A stretch of DNA of 64,000 nt from Amphibalanus amphitrite. Its lineage: Eukaryota > Arthropoda > Thecostraca > Balanomorpha > Balanidae. Below are positions 60,195 to 64,000 of the stretch, piece after piece (position 1 is the first letter of the stretch; every line of letters starts with the position of its first letter). Location of the stretch: positions 558,001 to 622,000 of the forward strand of contig NW_024881627.1 of the NCBI RefSeq assembly GCF_019059575.1, given 5' to 3'. Below the pieces are notes generated by a model. It did not search any database and was not told the DNA's origin. It worked only from the letters and a program-made list of their open reading frames with translations. Both the position numbers and the translations under genes were made by a program.

Positions 60195-61372
60195 GTGGCC
60201 ATGTCTGGTGAACTCGTTGAGAAAAACACACTTCTGAGACTGAATTAGTGTTCATCGTCTCGCGCATGGTCTCGGTTCGGTAAATGTTTTGGGCCAATTT
60301 GGAGCAACCCTTGGAAATACCAGCAGATGCCCGAACAAGTATCTCTAAGCGTTGGCTTCAATGAAACAAATGAGAAGAGCATATGTCAGATATATTTAGG
60401 GGCAACGCGCATTAAAACTTATTTGTTGGTCTTGGGTCAAATAGATGAGCAGTAATCGCCACGCACTTTGAGAATGTGGATCGCTTATGATTGTTCAATA
60501 CAATACAAATATAATACAGATGCATCACTGGAAATATATATGTAAGCCTCGGAAGGTGGCATTTTACTATGTCCAAAGTGGTTTGTGAGGAGTAATTTTG
60601 GATAGAATAGGACACGTACGTACTCGTATGTAACTTTCATTGATCCTTTGTATGGCTGAATTCAGTGGATAGATTAAGAATCACCAGACTTTTGAGACAG
60701 GATTCGAGTTCACTGTTCAGTGTGATTAACTTGGCCTGCGAGGGCAAAGTCGCGTATCCCAGTCTGTTGCTATGCTGACGGCTTACTGCTGTCCATCCAC
60801 TTCAGGAAGCAGTTAGGTAGGTATTCACGGAGTTGTGAGGACGACGCACTGAGTAGTTTGTCTAGCATGCATGTTTGCCGATCGCGTCCCAGAGGCGATT
60901 TTACAGGGACGAAATCAGTTGCAGAAAGGGGGGGCCAAATCCCATTTTAGCCCCCCCCCCCAACCTGATTTTGGCCCGGTTTGCCCCCCCCCCCCCCCCT
61001 GGATCCGCCAGTGTACCTACCTGGTGTAACTCGACGCCCAACAGAAAGGCAGTGTCCAATGTATGTACATATAGGTAACATGAAAATACAGCGTCTGAAT
61101 CTGAGTTGCTTTGTTTTGTTTATTGTATTCAAGCCATTTCGACTAAACAGACAAAAGGATTAAGTAGGACTTCGGATTAATCTGACTACAGAATAGTTGT
61201 ACAAATGTTTTCAAATAACAGTCGAAATTGCTATTTATGAAGGTGGTCCCGAAGAAAATTTTCACCATCACAAACTCGCCGGCTGGAAAGGCATGCTTCT
61301 GCCCCAGGCCCCCATAGTGTAAGTGCAACTGTAACTACATACATCATTCTGCAGACTGCAATCGGTTCGAAG

Positions 61373-61411
61373 CCAAGGGAGGGACGGCAGAGACAGCCGT
61401 CTTTCCCTTGG
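61373..61411. other. Strong short hairpin
   Basis: CCAAGGGAGGGACGGC pairs with GCCGTCTTTCCCTTGG across a 7-nt loop, with two mismatches in a 16-bp stem. It is short for a microRNA precursor. Role unknown. Confidence 0.5.
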
Positions 61412-62413
61412 TCAGCTGGGTGCTTATTAGATCATTCGTTTTACTCATTTTGTATTATTTTAATGAAAATGTTGACTTCTCGACAATCAGTGGGACGAAT
61501 CCAGAGAGTTTTCAGGTTTTGGTGATGTTATAAATAGGCACCTTGGAACTTGGGGAAATTTTCATCCCACCCTGGGTGTCGTGCCTGAGCCTACCACTAA
61601 CCTGCATGCGGGTGTACGTAGTGCTCATAAAAGCGTGGCGGCGCCGCTGTTTTTGCTTATGTTATCGCCTTGTCGTTGCTTGGTTGTAAGGATTCTAATT
61701 TGAATTAGAGTTAATTCGGTTTAGAATTAATTAGATTCGTACATAGTGCCTACTCTTCTTTGTTTCCAAGTATTATTTTGCGCCACAAATGAACGGCATG
61801 CGCCAGAAACGCAGCCAAATCTTGCGATTGCGACTACGAAATTCATTATTTTGGCCTCAGAGCCTGAAGCGAAAAATACAAGCATATTTATTTCAAAAAG
61901 ACTTCAGGTTTGTCGAACGGTGTTATGAGAATTTTGATAACAGTACTGCATAAGTTTTTCAGTGATGCCGCAAAAGTGTTGTATCTATCTTCTTTTATTG
62001 TGCAGTCGGCGGGACCGATTCAAAATTGAGTCGTTGCTACTAAAATAGCAGCATATGGCCTCAGATGATGAACAGGAAAAATAGTTGCGTAAATTTAGAC
62101 ATAAACCACCCCCAAACCATGAATATCTTTTGAAGGCACTATAGATGACCATTAACTAACTAGATGTGATGAAGATCAAATGTAAGGAATACGCTCATTT
62201 TACAAAATTACATGCAAGTACCAAAAAGTGATGTAAGTACTTATTCAACGGTCATTTTCAGCGCTCCCCGCTAACGTGACTTCAAGTTGAGATATTTGCG
62301 GCAAGGTACCGCATTGAGCAAAATGGTTTTAATTTACATTATAACTTGTTGTGTTTTGTCAGAAAATGATCCTAACTCAGATTTTGTGGAAAAAGGTCAT
62401 TATCTCCCTTTAA

Positions 62414-63604
62414 CGTCAATTGAGTGCTATCTATAAATAAGTGGCATACTTGGTGCGAAGGTTTGCAGAATTCGTGGTAATCATTCATCATAAAACATAC
62501 GACCGATTTTGCCATTTTGTGCCCACGATTCAACGGTGACATCACTCACCACGGGCGTCTTGACGGCTCTAAAGACTCCAGTTTCACAAACATCAGCTGA
62601 GGAAAGATACTCTCCGCATGCTGCGATCAGTGCAGAATGGAGTGACGCCAGCAGGGGTGCCGGGCGACGCGTCGTCGGGCCCTTTTTGTCCGCGACCGGC
62701 GTCATGTCAGACTGCAGTTCACGCGGCGTCGGCGGGCCGGAGGCTGCGGCACACAGCCTGCCTGCATCGCTAATGTTTCGCTCTCCGATCGGACAGTCGG
62801 CCGTGGCGCCGCAATTGATGAGATTCCATCGGCGCTACTGTGCGGCGACCACCCGGCCGGCCGTGCGGCTCCGACCGCCGGGCAGGGCGCCGGCTACCCT
62901 GCTCAACATTCCGGGCAGCGACCGGCGCGGGCGACTATAACGGGCGACATGCACTCCGGCCAAGGGGTACAGGGACTGGTCGGTGTCTTTGCGCATGGCC
63001 ATTTCCATCGATCATTTTCAGGGGTCTTAGTGACTGATCCGGGCATTTGCTTATGGATATTAATCCCTCTTGCCGTGTCGTTTCTAGAGGGGTTTTGGCC
63101 CCATCCCACCCAATGGCCACCGCCCGTCGCGCTCTGCCGTTATTCCGCCCAGGGGCTGACCGAGGGCCGGGTCTGTGGCGTCCATCAGGCCGTGTCATCG
63201 CCCAGTCATTGCCGGCACTCGGTGTCACTGCGGTCCACCTCATCAGGCGGCTCCTTTTTGCCGCCCGCGGCTGTCAGACAGTCTATCGTTGCGCTCCTTC
63301 AACGTCTAATTACTGGGCCAGTTTTTATTGGCGCTCTGGCATGACTGGGTGATACGCATCTAGCATTGGTGTATGCTTTTACAGATGATTTGACATGCGT
63401 GGTACGTTTGTTTTTGGTCACATTCCTTGAGGGTTATTGATCCTGTGGGGAATGTCATTAGTAGCTTTCACGATTGGTTGACACTTTAATCAAAATGCTA
63501 CTGTGATTAAGCTGAGCATAGTTTTGTGACGCTTATTGTGACTCAGAAGTCCTGTGTGCTTATTTAATCCTCCCTTCATATCAAGTTGCATGGAGTTGTT
63601 TTGG
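62414..63604. other. Non-coding stretch, nothing recognised
   Basis: GC-rich from about 62640 to 63340, without exon or domain evidence. Confidence 0.45.
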
Positions 63605-63730
63605 GTGCAATGTTCCGCTCTTCTCGCTCATATCTGCTACCGCACTGGAAATATCCTCCTTGGTTTTGAGTGCAATGTTCCGCTCTTTTCGCTCATATCT
63701 GCCATCGCACTGGAAATATCCTCCTTGTGC
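63605..63730. repeat. 65-bp tandem duplication
   Basis: GTGCAATGTTCCGCTCTT begins at 63605 and again at 63670, with a few substitutions between copies. The following 270 bases to the window end are GC-rich with no gene seen. Confidence 0.9.
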
Positions 63731-64000
63731 TATTTTATCCCACATCCCCCTGAAATGGAAAGTCCGCGGTGGTATGCTGTATACGGTCGGGGCGGAGGGG
63801 AGTACCATTGGTGGTCGGCGGCTGCAGCAGAGCTAGTAACCACGGCTGCGGTCGGGAAACCTCGGCCGGTTCCGTCACCACGACCGGTCGGGCCGCACAG
63901 TACCCTGAACCGAGGGAGACCCTGCCGACCGCGGCCCCAGACTCGGGCGGAAGAGGGTCCAACGCCCCCGGGACAGCCCCGGTGTGTGTGACTGGCGAGA

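Larger units (their letters stand above)
58659..62409. mobile_element. TTAA-flanked 3.75-kb element (piggyBac/Kolobok-like termini)
   Basis: TTAA|AGGGAGATAATGA at 58655-58671 is mirrored by TCATTATCTCCCT|TTAA at 62397-62413. This is a 13-bp perfect inverted repeat with TTAA duplications. TTAA targeting is shared by piggyBac and Kolobok. The interior carries a cruciform palindrome, a hammerhead-like motif, a 144-bp tandem array and C-runs, with no transposase. The alternative is two separate short copies of a repeat end. Confidence 0.5.

Noticed and set aside
60984-61016. Possible hAT end (reversed CACTGGCGGATCCAGG)
   Set aside because: No matching second end or 8-bp duplication could be located, and the neighbouring C-runs make eye alignment unreliable.
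61355-61380. Pol III B-box-like GGTTCGAAGCC
   Set aside because: No cloverleaf or A-box lies upstream at the right distance.

Overview
This looks like a piece of an animal nuclear genome. It has spliced genes with GT-AG introns, a bHLH-Orange repressor of the Hairy/E(spl)/Deadpan class ending in WRPW, a CR1/L2-like LINE and many short DNA-transposon derivatives. The high and uneven GC content, long poly(dG)/poly(dC) tracts and the fly-like bHLH domain suggest an arthropod, perhaps a crustacean such as a barnacle. That last step is inference; nothing here fixes the species.

Layout. (1) 1-2260: the last two visible coding exons and 3' UTR of an unidentified plus-strand host gene. Its penultimate exon resembles the linker between endonuclease and reverse transcriptase of LINE proteins. 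(2) 2.3-18.2 kb: mostly GC-rich non-coding DNA, with a tRNA-Glu-like sequence heading a possible SINE, an identical 227-bp duplication, and two clusters of TGACGTCA sites. (3) 18225-18514: a short hAT-like element with a perfect 8-bp target duplication. (4) 19.6-23.65 kb: an apparently full-length LINE with one 1125-codon ORF, 40-bp tandem repeats in its leader and a (TACA)n tail. (5) 24.39-25.38 kb: the two-exon Hes/Deadpan-like gene, followed by a 249-bp hAT-like element. (6) 26622-31720: a 5.1-kb composite element with inverted termini and a TTA duplication. It contains inverted repeats, a 251-bp palindrome carrying two hammerhead-ribozyme-like motifs, a 71-72-bp minisatellite packed with AGGTCA nuclear-receptor half-sites, and a 1.5-kb foldback element inserted into that minisatellite. 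(7) 31.7-49.8 kb: non-coding, with a retroelement fossil fragment near 40.1 kb, minisatellites, a 181-bp hairpin MITE and a small Penelope-like insertion. (8) 49803-52839: a 3-kb element with long, nearly identical inverted ends and no recognised transposase. (9) 52.8-58.6 kb: non-coding. (10) 58659-62409: a TTAA-flanked element carrying a hammerhead-like motif and six 144-bp tandem repeats whose length changes are all multiples of three. (11) 62.4-64 kb: non-coding.

Only two host genes are clear. Much of the recognisable structure is mobile DNA, with elements nested inside one another. The most unusual feature is the nested element at 26.6-31.7 kb: about 60 AGGTCA half-sites, many as DR3 pairs, lie in about 2.9 kb starting about 3.2 kb downstream of a developmental repressor gene. 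All coordinates and repeat matches were read by eye; no alignment, folding or database search was run.
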